From: Sodalis glossinidius str. 'morsitans'
GTDB lineage: Bacteria; Pseudomonadota; Gammaproteobacteria; Enterobacterales; Enterobacteriaceae
Direction of reading: 5' to 3'
Assembly: GCF_000010085.1 (NCBI RefSeq)
Contig: NC_007712.1
Span: 2,728,001-2,792,000 of the forward strand
DNA: 64,000 nucleotides
The translations under genes were made by a program, and so were the position numbers. Numbering within the stretch: the first letter of the stretch is position 1; each line of letters begins with the position of its first letter. The notes below the pieces were generated by a model, which saw nothing but the letters and a program-made list of their open reading frames with translations, did not search any database and was not told where the DNA came from. This document shows positions 1 through 8,641 of the stretch, one piece after another.

Positions 1-98
1 TGCCACTTTAAAAAGCGGCATCGACAAACACAACACCTGTTCGAGGGATTTTCACGAAATGCGATAATTGCCAGAAGGAGACAGGGGCGTAGCCGTGC

Positions 99-1105
99 TC
101 AGGCTCCTCGGTTCTGCGCCAGCCAGGCGTGGATAGCCCCGCGCGGAATTTTTATGCCGCCCTGGTTGAGCGCCGGTGGCAGGTCATACCATGCCACAGG
201 GCGCTGCCAAGAGGACAATTGGGGTTCGAGCCAGGCACGCAGCGCCGCCAGCGTAACGTCGGCGTCCACCACCGCCACCGGCCGGTGGCCGTATTCCGGG
301 TCAGCCACCGGCGCAATGAATGCCTGGCAGACGCCGTCGTGGCCGGAAAGCAAGCGTTCGATGTCCTCGGGCTGTACTCCTTCGCCGCCGCAGAAAAAAG
401 ATTATCTAGCCGCCCGGCGACGGTCAATTGGCCGGCGAGCATCATGCCGCGGTCGCGGGTATAAAACCAGCCATCGCCCTCATCAAGCGGCAGCAATTGT
501 CCCTGTTGCCAGTAATCTGCGGCCGTGCTGGCCCCGCGCAGCCAGATCTCGCCTTGTACCAACCCCAGACTGCGCCCGGCCAGCGGCAATCCGACCCCTG
601 CCGAGCCGTCCGCACGCCCGGCGCAGACGGTTGAGGCAAATTCGGTCAGTCCGTAGCCACACCAACAACGGAGCCACCGAGCAGCCGCCATAACTGCGTC
701 GACACCAATGACGCATGACTGTACCCCATTAGCACCTGCTCCAGCAGCCTGCCTTCCCGCACAGCCAGCGCCAGACGCTGGGCATCCCAGAGCGTTACCG
801 GGGACGCTAAAGCGTCAACGTCAACCGGCGCCCGCGCCGGCGACAGCAATGACAGATCAACGTCGAGCGGCATGATGCCCGACGGCCAGGCCGTTTTTTC
901 ACAGCTATAACCAAACGCCAGATCGAGCGTCGGCAGCCAGCGCGCCAACAATTCGGCCGGCAAACGGGGATTCAGCGGCGCCAGCACACCGCCTGCCGCT
1001 GCACGGCCACCTGCCACCAGCTCACATCGCCCTGAGGCCCGTGCAGAGCCACCGCATCAGGACTCTGTTGTGCCCACTGACACCAGGGCCAATCAGCTCA
1101 GGCAT
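99..1105 (-). pseudogene. menE: menE pseudogene, o-succinylbenzoate-CoA ligase
   Basis: MenE activates o-succinylbenzoate with ATP and CoA in menaquinone synthesis. Recognisable blocks lie in different frames: an N-terminal part with WPW near 1090, the block ending in SLVSTQLWRLLGG (about 670-1000), then CGYGLTEFASTVCA and TRDRG..VAGRLDNLF (about 380-650), and finally GHRPVAVV...GGIKIPRGAI (99-340). The join between NPRLPAELL and the STQLWRLL block has lost the AMP-binding loop (SGSTGLPK in E. coli). At least one frameshift follows LDNLF near 390, and the ATG at 1105 is out of frame with the WPW block. The remnant is about 1.0 kb against about 1.35 kb for a whole gene. It is last in the men run and follows menC directly. 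Non-functional; identity is certain from the motifs and the gene order. Confidence 0.9.
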
Positions 1106-1523
1106 TGCCTCCTCCCTCAAGACCTTGGCTCATGGCATCGTCTCGACAAATTCCAACTCCGACCAAGGACCACAGAGGTAAATCACAGCCGGGCCAGGGC
1201 CGCACCAATTGCGCCTGCATTAGCGACAAGGTATCCAGCCCCAGCGTCACCGCGGGCGTTAGCCAATGCGCCAAACGGGAAAGCTGGGTCAGCGCCAGAC
1301 TCGATTCAACCCCGGAGCTTATCACCGTCGTCAAGCCAAGTTGCCTGGCGTGATCCAACGTCTGCCGGCAGTTCGCCAGCGCGCCAGCCAATCTCGCGCC
1401 GCCGCGCCGTCCCGACGCTTCCAGCACGACCACCCACCCCCCGCGCCGGGCAAGGCGCTGATTTCCCAGCACCACGCCGGGCTGCATTGGCAGACGGTAG
1501 CAGTAAAGCGATGCCCGGCACAT
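1098..1523 (-). pseudogene. menC: menC pseudogene with large internal deletion, o-succinylbenzoate synthase
   Basis: The frame is open for 141 codons, but it is a splice of the two ends of MenC (about 320 residues in E. coli). The first 35-40 residues (ASLYCYRLPMQPGVVL) match the N terminus. The frame then jumps straight to the C-terminal region (ARQLGLTTVISSGVESSLALTQLSRLAHWLTP and LDTLSLMQAQLVRPWPG). Roughly 180-200 residues are gone, including the enolase-superfamily barrel with the metal-binding Asp/Glu residues and the first catalytic Lys. The start ATG overlaps the menB stop by one base, as in a translationally coupled operon. The open frame could mislead an automatic annotation into calling a functional short protein; no catalytic activity is expected. 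Confidence 0.92.
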
Positions 1524-2384
1524 CAGGGATTACGCTTAAATTGGCTGAAATCGGGCTGGCGCTTTTCGATAAAGGCGTTGCGGCCTTCTTGCCCCTCGTC
1601 CGTCATGTAAAACAGCATAGTCGCATTCCCCGCCAGCTCCTGCAAACTGGCCTGTCCGTCGCAATCCGCGTTGAGCGCCGCCTTCAAGCAACGCAATGTG
1701 ATGGGACTGTTGGCCAGCATCTCCCGGCACCAGCCGCACGGTTTCGCTTTCCAGACGCGCCAGCGGTACCACGGCATTTACCAGCCCTATCTCCAGCGCC
1801 TGCTGCACATTGTACTGACGGCACAAAAACCAGATTTCCCGCGCTTTCTTCTGGCCGACGATACGCGCCATATAAGACGCCCCCCAGCCGCCGTCAAACG
1901 AGCCGACTTTCGGGCCGGTCTGCCCGAATACCGCATTACCGGCCGCCAGGGTCAAATCGCACATCAGATGCAGCACATGGCCGCCACCGATGGCATAGCC
2001 GGCCACCATCGCCACGACCGGCTTGGGACAGGTGCGGATCTGGCGTTGAAAATCGAGTACATTCAGGTGATGCACGCCACCGCCGTTCTGATAACCGCCG
2101 TAATCGCCGCGGACTTTTTGATCGCCGCCGGAGCAGAAGGCTTTTTCCCCCTTGCCGGTGAGGATAATCACGCCGATACCCTCATCATAGCGGGCGTCGC
2201 TCAACGCCAGTATCATTTCTTTGACCGTCAGCTAACGGAACGCATTACGCACCTGCGGACGGTTAAGGATAATTTTGGCGATACCGTCCGCGGACTTGTG
2301 ATAGCGAATATCGGTAAACTCGCCGCTGCAATCACTCCAGTCGATGGGGGCATACCAAGAGTCTTCATTAGGTTCAAGCATCAT
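1523..2384 (-). pseudogene. menB: menB pseudogene, DHNA-CoA synthase
   Basis: MenB closes the naphthoquinone ring (o-succinylbenzoyl-CoA to 1,4-dihydroxy-2-naphthoyl-CoA). The sequence is close to the crotonase-family E. coli enzyme: FCSGGDQKVRGDYGG, HHLNVLDFQRQIRTCPKP and GQTGPKVGSFDGGWGASYM are all present. Two lesions kill it. One is an in-frame TAG near 2231-2233, where the Pro of NAFRPLTVKEM should be. The other is a frameshift near 1740 after LESETVR; the correct C terminus (WCREMLANSPITLRCLKAAL to FKRNP) continues in another frame to 1523. The start at 2384 has an AAGGAAC ribosome-binding site. Coverage is full length, so inactivation seems younger than in menC, menD and menH. Confidence 0.93.
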
Positions 2385-2392
2385 GAGTTCCT

Positions 2393-2811
2393 TTATTCAA
2401 ACGGAGCCAGCAAAAAAAGAAGTCGTGTGGCAAACGCCTGCGGGTTGCCGCGATGGGTGTTATGCCCCGTCGCCGGTATCAGCCACCAGTGCAGCCGCGC
2501 CTGCTCGGCCAGCGCGGAAAATTTGACGTCCTGCGCGCCACACAGATAACCGAATGGTAATGGCAAACGGCGCCAGAAGATCCGGCTGACGGCCCAGCGA
2601 ACCGACCATCAGCATCGCCGCAATCCCCCCCCCCGCGCCGCGGTTATCGGCACGCAGTCGCATCAGGTCCGCGCGCTGCGTCGGCGTTAAATCGCTAAAC
2701 ACCGGCTGGGCGGTACCAGTCGGCCAACACCGCCGCCAGACCGTGAAGCCACACCAGACAGGGCCGCCGACCGCTGCCAGGTTGCCGGTACCGCACCGCC
2801 CACCCCGTCAT
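2393..2811 (-). pseudogene. menH: menH pseudogene, SHCHC synthase
   Basis: MenH is an alpha/beta hydrolase (about 250 residues) that makes SHCHC from SEPHCHC. Here the ATG at 2811 overlaps the menD stop, and about 24 codons ending in CLVWLHG are fused directly to the late segment LAAVLADWYRP. The whole core with the nucleophilic Ser (GYSLGG in E. coli) is deleted. A frameshift at about 2700 moves to FSDLTPTQRADLMRLRADN, and another near 2540 moves to the C terminus with PATGHNTHRGNPQAF, which carries the catalytic-His region. A C10 tract (2625-2634) lies in the remnant. The stop TAA at 2393-2395 sits just before the menB ribosome-binding site. Non-functional. Confidence 0.88.
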
Positions 2812-3937
2812 CGCGCCATCTCCGCCACCAGTTCGCGCAAAAGAGAATCCCCCTGCTCCGCCGGCACCACCAGCTCAACCAGCGTTGCCGTCTCCGGCGT
2901 CGGCAGCAACGAGAAAATTTGGCCGCCGTTATTGTTCACCACTAAAATTACCACCGGCGCCGAGCAATGGCGAAACAGAGCAGGGAATTGATGTCGTACA
3001 GCGCCGATACGTCTCCCAGAAGCGCGAGCAGCGGCCGGCAGTTGTGCCAGCACATCCGCCAGGCGGACTGTCAGGCTATTGCCAAGAAAGACGCCCCCAA
3101 CTGCGGGCAATAGCGCCGGCAGCAGCGTCTGACCTACCCGCCTCGCGGCGACGGCAAACAGGTCGGCCAAAACCGAGGCCCAAGGGGGATTGGCGACGGC
3201 CGGATGCAACGTCAGCCACGGTTCGGCTGCGGCGAAAATACGCCACCCGCGGTGATTGCCCAGATCCCGCCGGCCGGGCATTCGGCCTGCCAGGCCAGCA
3301 GACGCTTGCCGGTCAGACTGCTGCCGAACTGCACCACCAATTCCGCGTGGGCAAGTTCCACCTGCGCCGCCGGCGCGTTAAGCCAAAGGTCGGCATGGAG
3401 CAGCGGCTGCCCGGTATAGGACAGTACATCGCCAAGCAACGGCCAGCCCAAAGTGCGCGCCCACTGCTCAATCGCGTCTCCCTGCGCGGCGTTGGTCCGG
3501 CCGGCTATCACTACGCCGCGGCCTTGAGCCAGGGTTGATCGCTCTGCCACCAATCGCCGAGCGCCCGTGACTAGTCATCCTCTTCATCCTGGTCCACGCC
3601 ATACAAGGGCTCCGCAAACGGGCAATTAATATGCACACCGCCGTGGGGGACATCAGCCAGCGAGCCGGAATCGCCGGCGTCGGCCGCAGTAAATCCAGCG
3701 TGCGGGCGGCGAAACCGGCAAACATGCCGGACTGGCGGATCTCCTGATTGGCGCCGCAGTCGATAAGCTCCGCCGGCCTGTCCGCGGTAAGCAGCACCAG
3801 CCGCTCGCCGGTCAGGCTGGCTTCAATCAAGGCCGGATACAGATTGGCGGCGGCGGTACCCGAGGTGACAATGACCGCCACCGGCTGGCCGCTGGCTTTC
3901 GCCAGGCCCAGCGACGGTTAAACATAATTTCGGACAT
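2808..3937 (-). pseudogene. menD: menD pseudogene, SEPHCHC synthase
   Basis: MenD is a thiamine-diphosphate enzyme (about 556 residues) that adds a succinyl-semialdehyde unit to isochorismate. Pieces seen in order: start FNRRWA, then a jump to SGQPVAVIVTSGTA (the segment between, with the catalytic Glu of FDERGLGHLA, is deleted), ANLYPALIEASLTGERLVLLTADRPAELIDCGANQEIRQ, then after a frameshift near 3550-3600 GVVIAG...LGWPLLGDVLSYTGQPL and GSSLTGKRLLAWQAE, then after another shift near 3240 FLGNSLTVRLADVLAQLPA, and SAPVVILVVNNNGGQIFSLLPTP. The last motif runs straight into the C-terminal LVELVV, another deletion of about 50 residues. Only about 1.13 kb of 1.67 kb remains. Inactive beyond doubt. 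Confidence 0.92.
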
Positions 3938-4006
3938 GATGGGCCTGGCGCTCAGGGGGTGAGGTGACACCCTATTGTAAGAGCGGATATTGATATAAAC
4001 ACCGAT

Positions 4007-4863
4007 CTAGGTCGTTTGCTGCTCGCGCGTCTCGCTGGTGAAGAGTGATTGGAGACCGGCGGCTTTATTTTCCACTTCCTGCCATTCTTGATCGGCATCG
4101 GATCCCTTCACAATACCGGCGACGGCATAAAGCCAGATATGATGATCCGACACCCGGGCGCAGTGCCACGCAAAACTCGGTCTCGCCGGCGGTGAGATAG
4201 CCCGCTGACCCGGCGTACCACTGGCGCGCGAAAGGTTCATGACGCCGGATAAACGACGACTCCTGCCGGCTCGCCTGCTGCGGATCCGGGTCGCAGGCGA
4301 CAGTCCCTGCCAGGGCTTCGGTATCCAAGCAGCGACCGTGCCGGTGATACAACCGCTCCGGGCTGGATCCGAGAAAAGCGTCATGCGGCGACCACGCCAG
4401 AAGATAATGGAAACAGCGGTGATTAACCTGTCGGCTCGCCGCCATCAGCGACAGCGGTAACGGAGGCATGTCGACGCTCAGCGCGGAGCGGCGGGCCAGC
4501 ACCACTTTATCCAGCCCGCCTGGCCAAATTGCGCGAGCGCCTGCTGCACCAGGCGGCGCCACGCCGGCAAATCGGGCAGAGGCGCCGGCGCAGCGGGGCT
4601 ACGTCTCCAGCCAGGCGAGAAAATCGGTGGCGTCCGCCTCAAGCGATGTTGCACTGCCAAGCGTCAGGATCACCTGATAACGTTCCCCCTGACGCCGCCA
4701 GCTCAGGCGCGGCAAGGAAACGCTGCGCCGCGTCGAGGACGGCGAAATGGCGCACCGCAGCGCCGTACGGCCAGGGCAGAACCAGCTGCCGAACACCGGG
4801 CGCCGCCGGCAGCAAATGGGCATTGAGGTGTTGCCGCAGGGTGGAGATAAGCAGTGACAGCAT
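4007..4863 (-). pseudogene. menF: menF pseudogene, isochorismate synthase
   Basis: MenF converts chorismate to isochorismate, the entry step of menaquinone synthesis. The N terminus (LSLLISTLRQHLNAHLLPAAPGVR) reads from the ATG at 4863. LDKVVLARRSAL, NHRCFHYLLAW, FLGSSPERLYHRHGR and TEALAGTVACDPDPQQA follow in other frames. The remnant then skips the core after the latter motif to reach RRHEPFARQWYAGSAGYLTAGE, so the Mg-binding and catalytic centre is lost. The C terminus (GIVKGSDADQEWQEVENKAAGLQSL) ends at 4007. Total about 0.86 kb against about 1.3 kb. It is the first gene of the dead men run; 4864-5055 upstream contains no gene. Confidence 0.9.
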
Positions 4864-5055
4864 AACGGACCGTTTATTTCAAAACCGGAATAATGAGAGG
4901 GATTATACGTATGGTGGGGAGTAAAACAAAACGCACCGTACACAGCAGCAGGGATAAAAAATGCGCAGGCCACGGCACCGTGACGCTGCGCATATTCGGC
5001 GGGCTGCACGCGGGAGGACAGCGGCGGCGCCGCGGCGTCATTCCGTCCGGCGCCC

Positions 5056-5380
5056 TTAACGACGAGCCAGCAGCAACCCTACAATCAACCCAACAGACGC
5101 GCCGATACCGACGCCGTGCCAGGGATTTTCCTGCACGTAATCATCCGCGGCGCTCACCGCCCTGCCGGGCTTTCAGATAATAGGTGTCGGACGCCTGACT
5201 CACCCGCGTTTTAACATCATCCAGCACCTGCTGCGCGCGGGGGTCTTCAGCTCGACATATTTTTGATCGGTTTTATCGCCGGAATAAGCCAGCACTTCTT
5301 CCAGCGTTTCGGACAAGAGCTGCATTCATCGTCGACATGTGTTTTGTGCGGCTGAAGGGATCGTTAGGTGTAGTCATCAT
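5056..5380 (-). pseudogene. elaB: elaB pseudogene, ribosome-associated inner-membrane protein
   Basis: ElaB (about 100 residues, DUF883, tail-anchored) associates with stationary-phase ribosomes in E. coli. Segments in three frames match it: TTPNDPFS after the ATG at 5380 (good GGAG site), LLSETLEEVLAYSGDKTDQKYVEL, VLDDVKTRVSQASDTYYLKA and the conserved membrane tail with NPWHGVGIGASVGLIVGLLLARR ending at 5056. At least three frameshifts separate them (near 5320, 5250 and 5165). The hydrophobic C-terminal anchor is still perfectly readable. Not translatable into a full protein. Confidence 0.85.
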
Positions 5381-5542
5381 TGTTCTCCGTGTTCTGATGG
5401 AGGGCGTCAGACTAACTATAGGCAAAAAATGCCCGTACCGGAGGACTATTCTCGCCGGAGCAATCCGAAAAAACGGGCTTTGGCTGATGATCATCGCCGT
5501 AAGGCGCATCGACGCCGCGGGGACACTACCCGCAGCGCTCAG

Positions 5543-7000
5543 TTAGAGAATGGGGTACGCCAATTGCACCAGGGTAATGAGCGGCTGCGGATACAGACCC
5601 AGCAACAACACCAGCAGCGAGGAGATAAGCACCACCACCCCGCCGGCGGTCAGCGCCCAGTTGGAGGGCATATCGCGGCGCAGATTTTCCGGCGGCGACA
5701 GGTACAGACTGACCATGATGCGCAGGTAGTAGAACAGCCCGATGGCGCTCCCGGCGACGACCGCGCCGGTCAACCAGCCCAGGTGGCTGTTCACGCCCAG
5801 AGCAATGACGTAGAACTTGCCGATAAAGCCAAGGGTCATGGGGATCCCCGCCAGCGACAACATCATCACCGTCAGTACAGATGACAACAGCGGCTTATGC
5901 CAAAACAGACCCCGGTAAGAATACAGCGAATCCGCATCCTCGCCGGTGTAGGTGCTGGACATCAGACTGACGACGCCGAACGCCCCCAGACTGGCAAACA
6001 GATATCCCGCTAAATAAACGCCGACGGTTTCCAGCGCCAGCGTATGGGCCTGCACCACAATTAATCCCACCAGCAAATAGCCCAGATGGGCGATGGAGGA
6101 ATAGCCCAGCACCCGTTTGATGTTGCTCTGGCTTAGTGCCATCAGGTTGCCGAACAGCATAGAGGCGAAGGCGATAATCGCCAACACCAGCCGCACCGTA
6201 TCGCTGTGCGTCACCGGCGCATATAAAAACAGGCGCATAACGACCGCGAAAATCGCGATTTTACTGGCGGTGGCCAGGAAGGTCGACACCGGCACGGGCG
6301 CGCCCTGATAGACATCCGGCGTCCACAAATGGAACGGCACCAGCGACAACTTGAAGCCAAGACCGACCACCATCATCCCCAGGCCCGCCAGTAGCACCGG
6401 CTGCGTCAGCATGGTGTCATTAAGCGTCTGACCGAGGGCGGTGAAAGACAACTGGCCGGTTTGGGCATACACCAGCGCCATACCAAACAGCAAGAAAGAC
6501 GCCGCCGCCGCCGACAGCAGCGTGTATTTGATGCTAGCTTCCAGCGAGCGCTTTTGGCGAAACGCATAGCCCACCATGCCAAACAGCGGCAGCGAAATCA
6601 GCTCAATACCCAGGAACAGCGCCGCCAGATGGTTGGCGCTGGCCAGCAGAATACCGCCCATAGTGGCAATCAGCACCAGCAGATAGAACTCGTCGCGGTT
6701 GCCCGGATAACCCGCCAGCCAAGCGTAGGCCAGCGTGCTGGTCGCCAGACTGGCCACCAGCACCAACCCGGTATAGAACATGGAAAACCCGTCGACGCGC
6801 ATCAGCGGCGTCACATCCATCGGGCCGTTTTGCGTCACAAACCACAGCGACAGCAGCGCCAGGTTAATCCCGATAACCGTCAGGGTGGAGTTAATAAAAT
6901 GGTTGCGTCGCCACGCAATGCACAGCATCACAACCACCACCGTCAATCCGACGATCAACAGCGGTAATAATGCGATCAGTTGTTGAGGAGTTATTGTCAT
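5543..7000 (-). CDS. nuoN: NADH-quinone oxidoreductase subunit N
   Basis: An antiporter-like proton-pumping subunit of complex I in the inner membrane, intact at 485 residues as in E. coli. The protein is almost entirely hydrophobic helices. Family motifs include the block around LFLGIELISLPLFGMVGYAF, GFKLSLVPFHLWTPDVYQGAPVP (conserved Lys and Trp-Thr-Pro-Asp) and FIGKFYVI. Last gene of the nuo operon; it begins 6 bp after the nuoM stop, so translation is probably coupled. The reading frame is clean through a region whose upstream and downstream neighbours are pseudogenes, which argues for purifying selection. Confidence 0.98.
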   Translation of the reverse strand: MTITPQQLIALLPLLIVGLTVVVVMLCIAWRRNHFINSTLTVIGINLALLSLWFVTQNGPMDVTPLMRVDGFSMFYTGLVLVASLATSTLAYAWLAGYPGNRDEFYLLVLIATMGGILLASANHLAALFLGIELISLPLFGMVGYAFRQKRSLEASIKYTLLSAAAASFLLFGMALVYAQTGQLSFTALGQTLNDTMLTQPVLLAGLGMMVVGLGFKLSLVPFHLWTPDVYQGAPVPVSTFLATASKIAIFAVVMRLFLYAPVTHSDTVRLVLAIIAFASMLFGNLMALSQSNIKRVLGYSSIAHLGYLLVGLIVVQAHTLALETVGVYLAGYLFASLGAFGVVSLMSSTYTGEDADSLYSYRGLFWHKPLLSSVLTVMMLSLAGIPMTLGFIGKFYVIALGVNSHLGWLTGAVVAGSAIGLFYYLRIMVSLYLSPPENLRRDMPSNWALTAGGVVVLISSLLVLLLGLYPQPLITLVQLAYPIL

Positions 7001-7006
7001 GGCGAA

Positions 7007-8539
7007 TTACGGCCTTGTCGTTGAAATAGTGGAACCGGCGTCGGCGGCGAACCAGTGCTGAATGTTGCTCATGGCGGCGGCTGAAGTATCCATAATCGGC
7101 TGCGGGAAGAACCCGAGCAGCAGCACCAGCACCACCAGCAACAAAATAATCAACCGTTCGCGCAGCGTCATGCCCGGCAGCGGCTCAGTAGATTTGGCCG
7201 GGCCGTAATACGCGCGCTGCATCATGATAAGCGAGTAGACCGACGCGAACACCAGACCAAACGTGGAAATCACCGTAATCACAGGTACCACCGGGAAACT
7301 GCCGAACAAAATGGTAATCTCGCCAACAAAGTTGCCGGTGCCCGGCATCCCGAGCGTTGCAACGGCGAAGAACAGCGACAACGCCGGAATAAAGCTCAGC
7401 CGGCCCCACAGACCGCCCATCTGCCGCATATCGCGGGCGTGCAAACGCTCATACAGCTGGCCGCAAATGATGAACATGCCGGCGGCCGACAAACCGTGGG
7501 CGATCATCTGTACCACCGCGCCCTGATAGGCCAGCTGGCTGCCGCTGTAGATGGCGATCAGCACAAAGCCCATATGGGACACGCTGGTATAGGCGATAAG
7601 GCGCTTGATATCGGTTTGCGAAAACGCCATCCAGGCGCCGTAGAAAATGCCTACCACGCCCAGCCACATGGCGATGTGCGCGAACTGATGCGACGCATGG
7701 GGGAACAGCGGCAGGCTAAAACGCAACATCCCGTAAGCCGCGGTTTTCAGCAAAATCCCCGCAAGGTCCACCGAACCGGCGGTAGGCGCCTGGCTATGGG
7801 CATCCGGCAGCCAGCCGTGCAGCGGCACCACCGGCATTTTAACCGCGAAGGCCAAGAAGAAGCCCAGCATCAGCAGGTATTCCATCCGTTCCGACATCGG
7901 CGTGCGCAGCAAGTCTTCATAATTGAAGGTCCAGACGCCGGTGGCGTTATAGTGCACCAGCACCAAACCTAGGATGGCCACCAGCATTACCAGACCGCTC
8001 GCCTGGGTATAGATGAAGAATTTAGTTGCGGCGGTGATACGCGTCTTACCGTCGGACGCCTTATGCCCCCACAGCGCGATGAGGAAATACATCGGCACCA
8101 GCATCATTTCCCAGAAGAAAAAGAAGAGAAACATGTCGATAGCCAGGAACACACCGATAACGCCGCCGAGGATCCACAGCAGATTGAGGTGGAAGAACCC
8201 CTGGTAGCGCTGGATTTCACGCCAGGAACAGAGGATAGCCAGCACCCCGAGCAGCCCGGCCAGCACTACCATCAGCAGCGACAGGCCGTCCAGCGCCAGA
8301 TAGATGCTAATACCGAAGCGCGGGATCCAGGGGAGCAGATACTCCACCTGCCATTGCGGCAGCCCCTGCGCCATCGCCAGGGTGTATCCTCCCTGCTGCC
8401 ACAGCAGCAATGAAAGCGCCAGTGTCAGCCCCATGGCAATCAAGGCTATCCAGCGCGGTACACGGGTACCGAAACGCTCACATTGCCAACACAGCAGACC
8501 GCCGATAAAGGGGATAAGAATTAGCCAAGGTAGTAGCAT
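7007..8539 (-). CDS. nuoM: NADH-quinone oxidoreductase subunit M
   Basis: Antiporter-like membrane subunit of complex I, 510 residues from the chosen start. The frame extends ten codons further upstream, but the ATG at 8539 gives the family N terminus LLPWLILIPFIGG, so I use it. Motifs: DMFLFFFFWEMMLVPMYFLI (conserved Glu of the proton channel), FAVKMPVVPLHGWLPDAHSQ (Lys) and SVSHMGFVLIAI. The C terminus ends about where the E. coli protein does. About 100 bp separate it from nuoL. Intact. Confidence 0.98.
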   Translation of the reverse strand: MLLPWLILIPFIGGLLCWQCERFGTRVPRWIALIAMGLTLALSLLLWQQGGYTLAMAQGLPQWQVEYLLPWIPRFGISIYLALDGLSLLMVVLAGLLGVLAILCSWREIQRYQGFFHLNLLWILGGVIGVFLAIDMFLFFFFWEMMLVPMYFLIALWGHKASDGKTRITAATKFFIYTQASGLVMLVAILGLVLVHYNATGVWTFNYEDLLRTPMSERMEYLLMLGFFLAFAVKMPVVPLHGWLPDAHSQAPTAGSVDLAGILLKTAAYGMLRFSLPLFPHASHQFAHIAMWLGVVGIFYGAWMAFSQTDIKRLIAYTSVSHMGFVLIAIYSGSQLAYQGAVVQMIAHGLSAAGMFIICGQLYERLHARDMRQMGGLWGRLSFIPALSLFFAVATLGMPGTGNFVGEITILFGSFPVVPVITVISTFGLVFASVYSLIMMQRAYYGPAKSTEPLPGMTLRERLIILLLVVLVLLLGFFPQPIMDTSAAAMSNIQHWFAADAGSTISTTRP

Positions 8540-8641
8540 GGCGTTTTGCGTCCCTAATTGTAAAATCAATAAACTGGCGTGTCAGCGGAGCAGTACGTTA
8601 CCCGCCGCTCCGCCCTAAGCCGGAAACGAAGCTCGGGGTAT

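Noticed and set aside
1070..2161. A 363-codon plus-strand frame across menC and menB
   Set aside because: Pro/Arg/Ser-rich without domain features; arises opposite decayed men genes.
4864..5055. A possible short gene between menF and elaB (minus-strand frame 4599-5009)
   Set aside because: The frame runs out of the dead menF and shows no similarity or ribosome-binding site in the spacer part.
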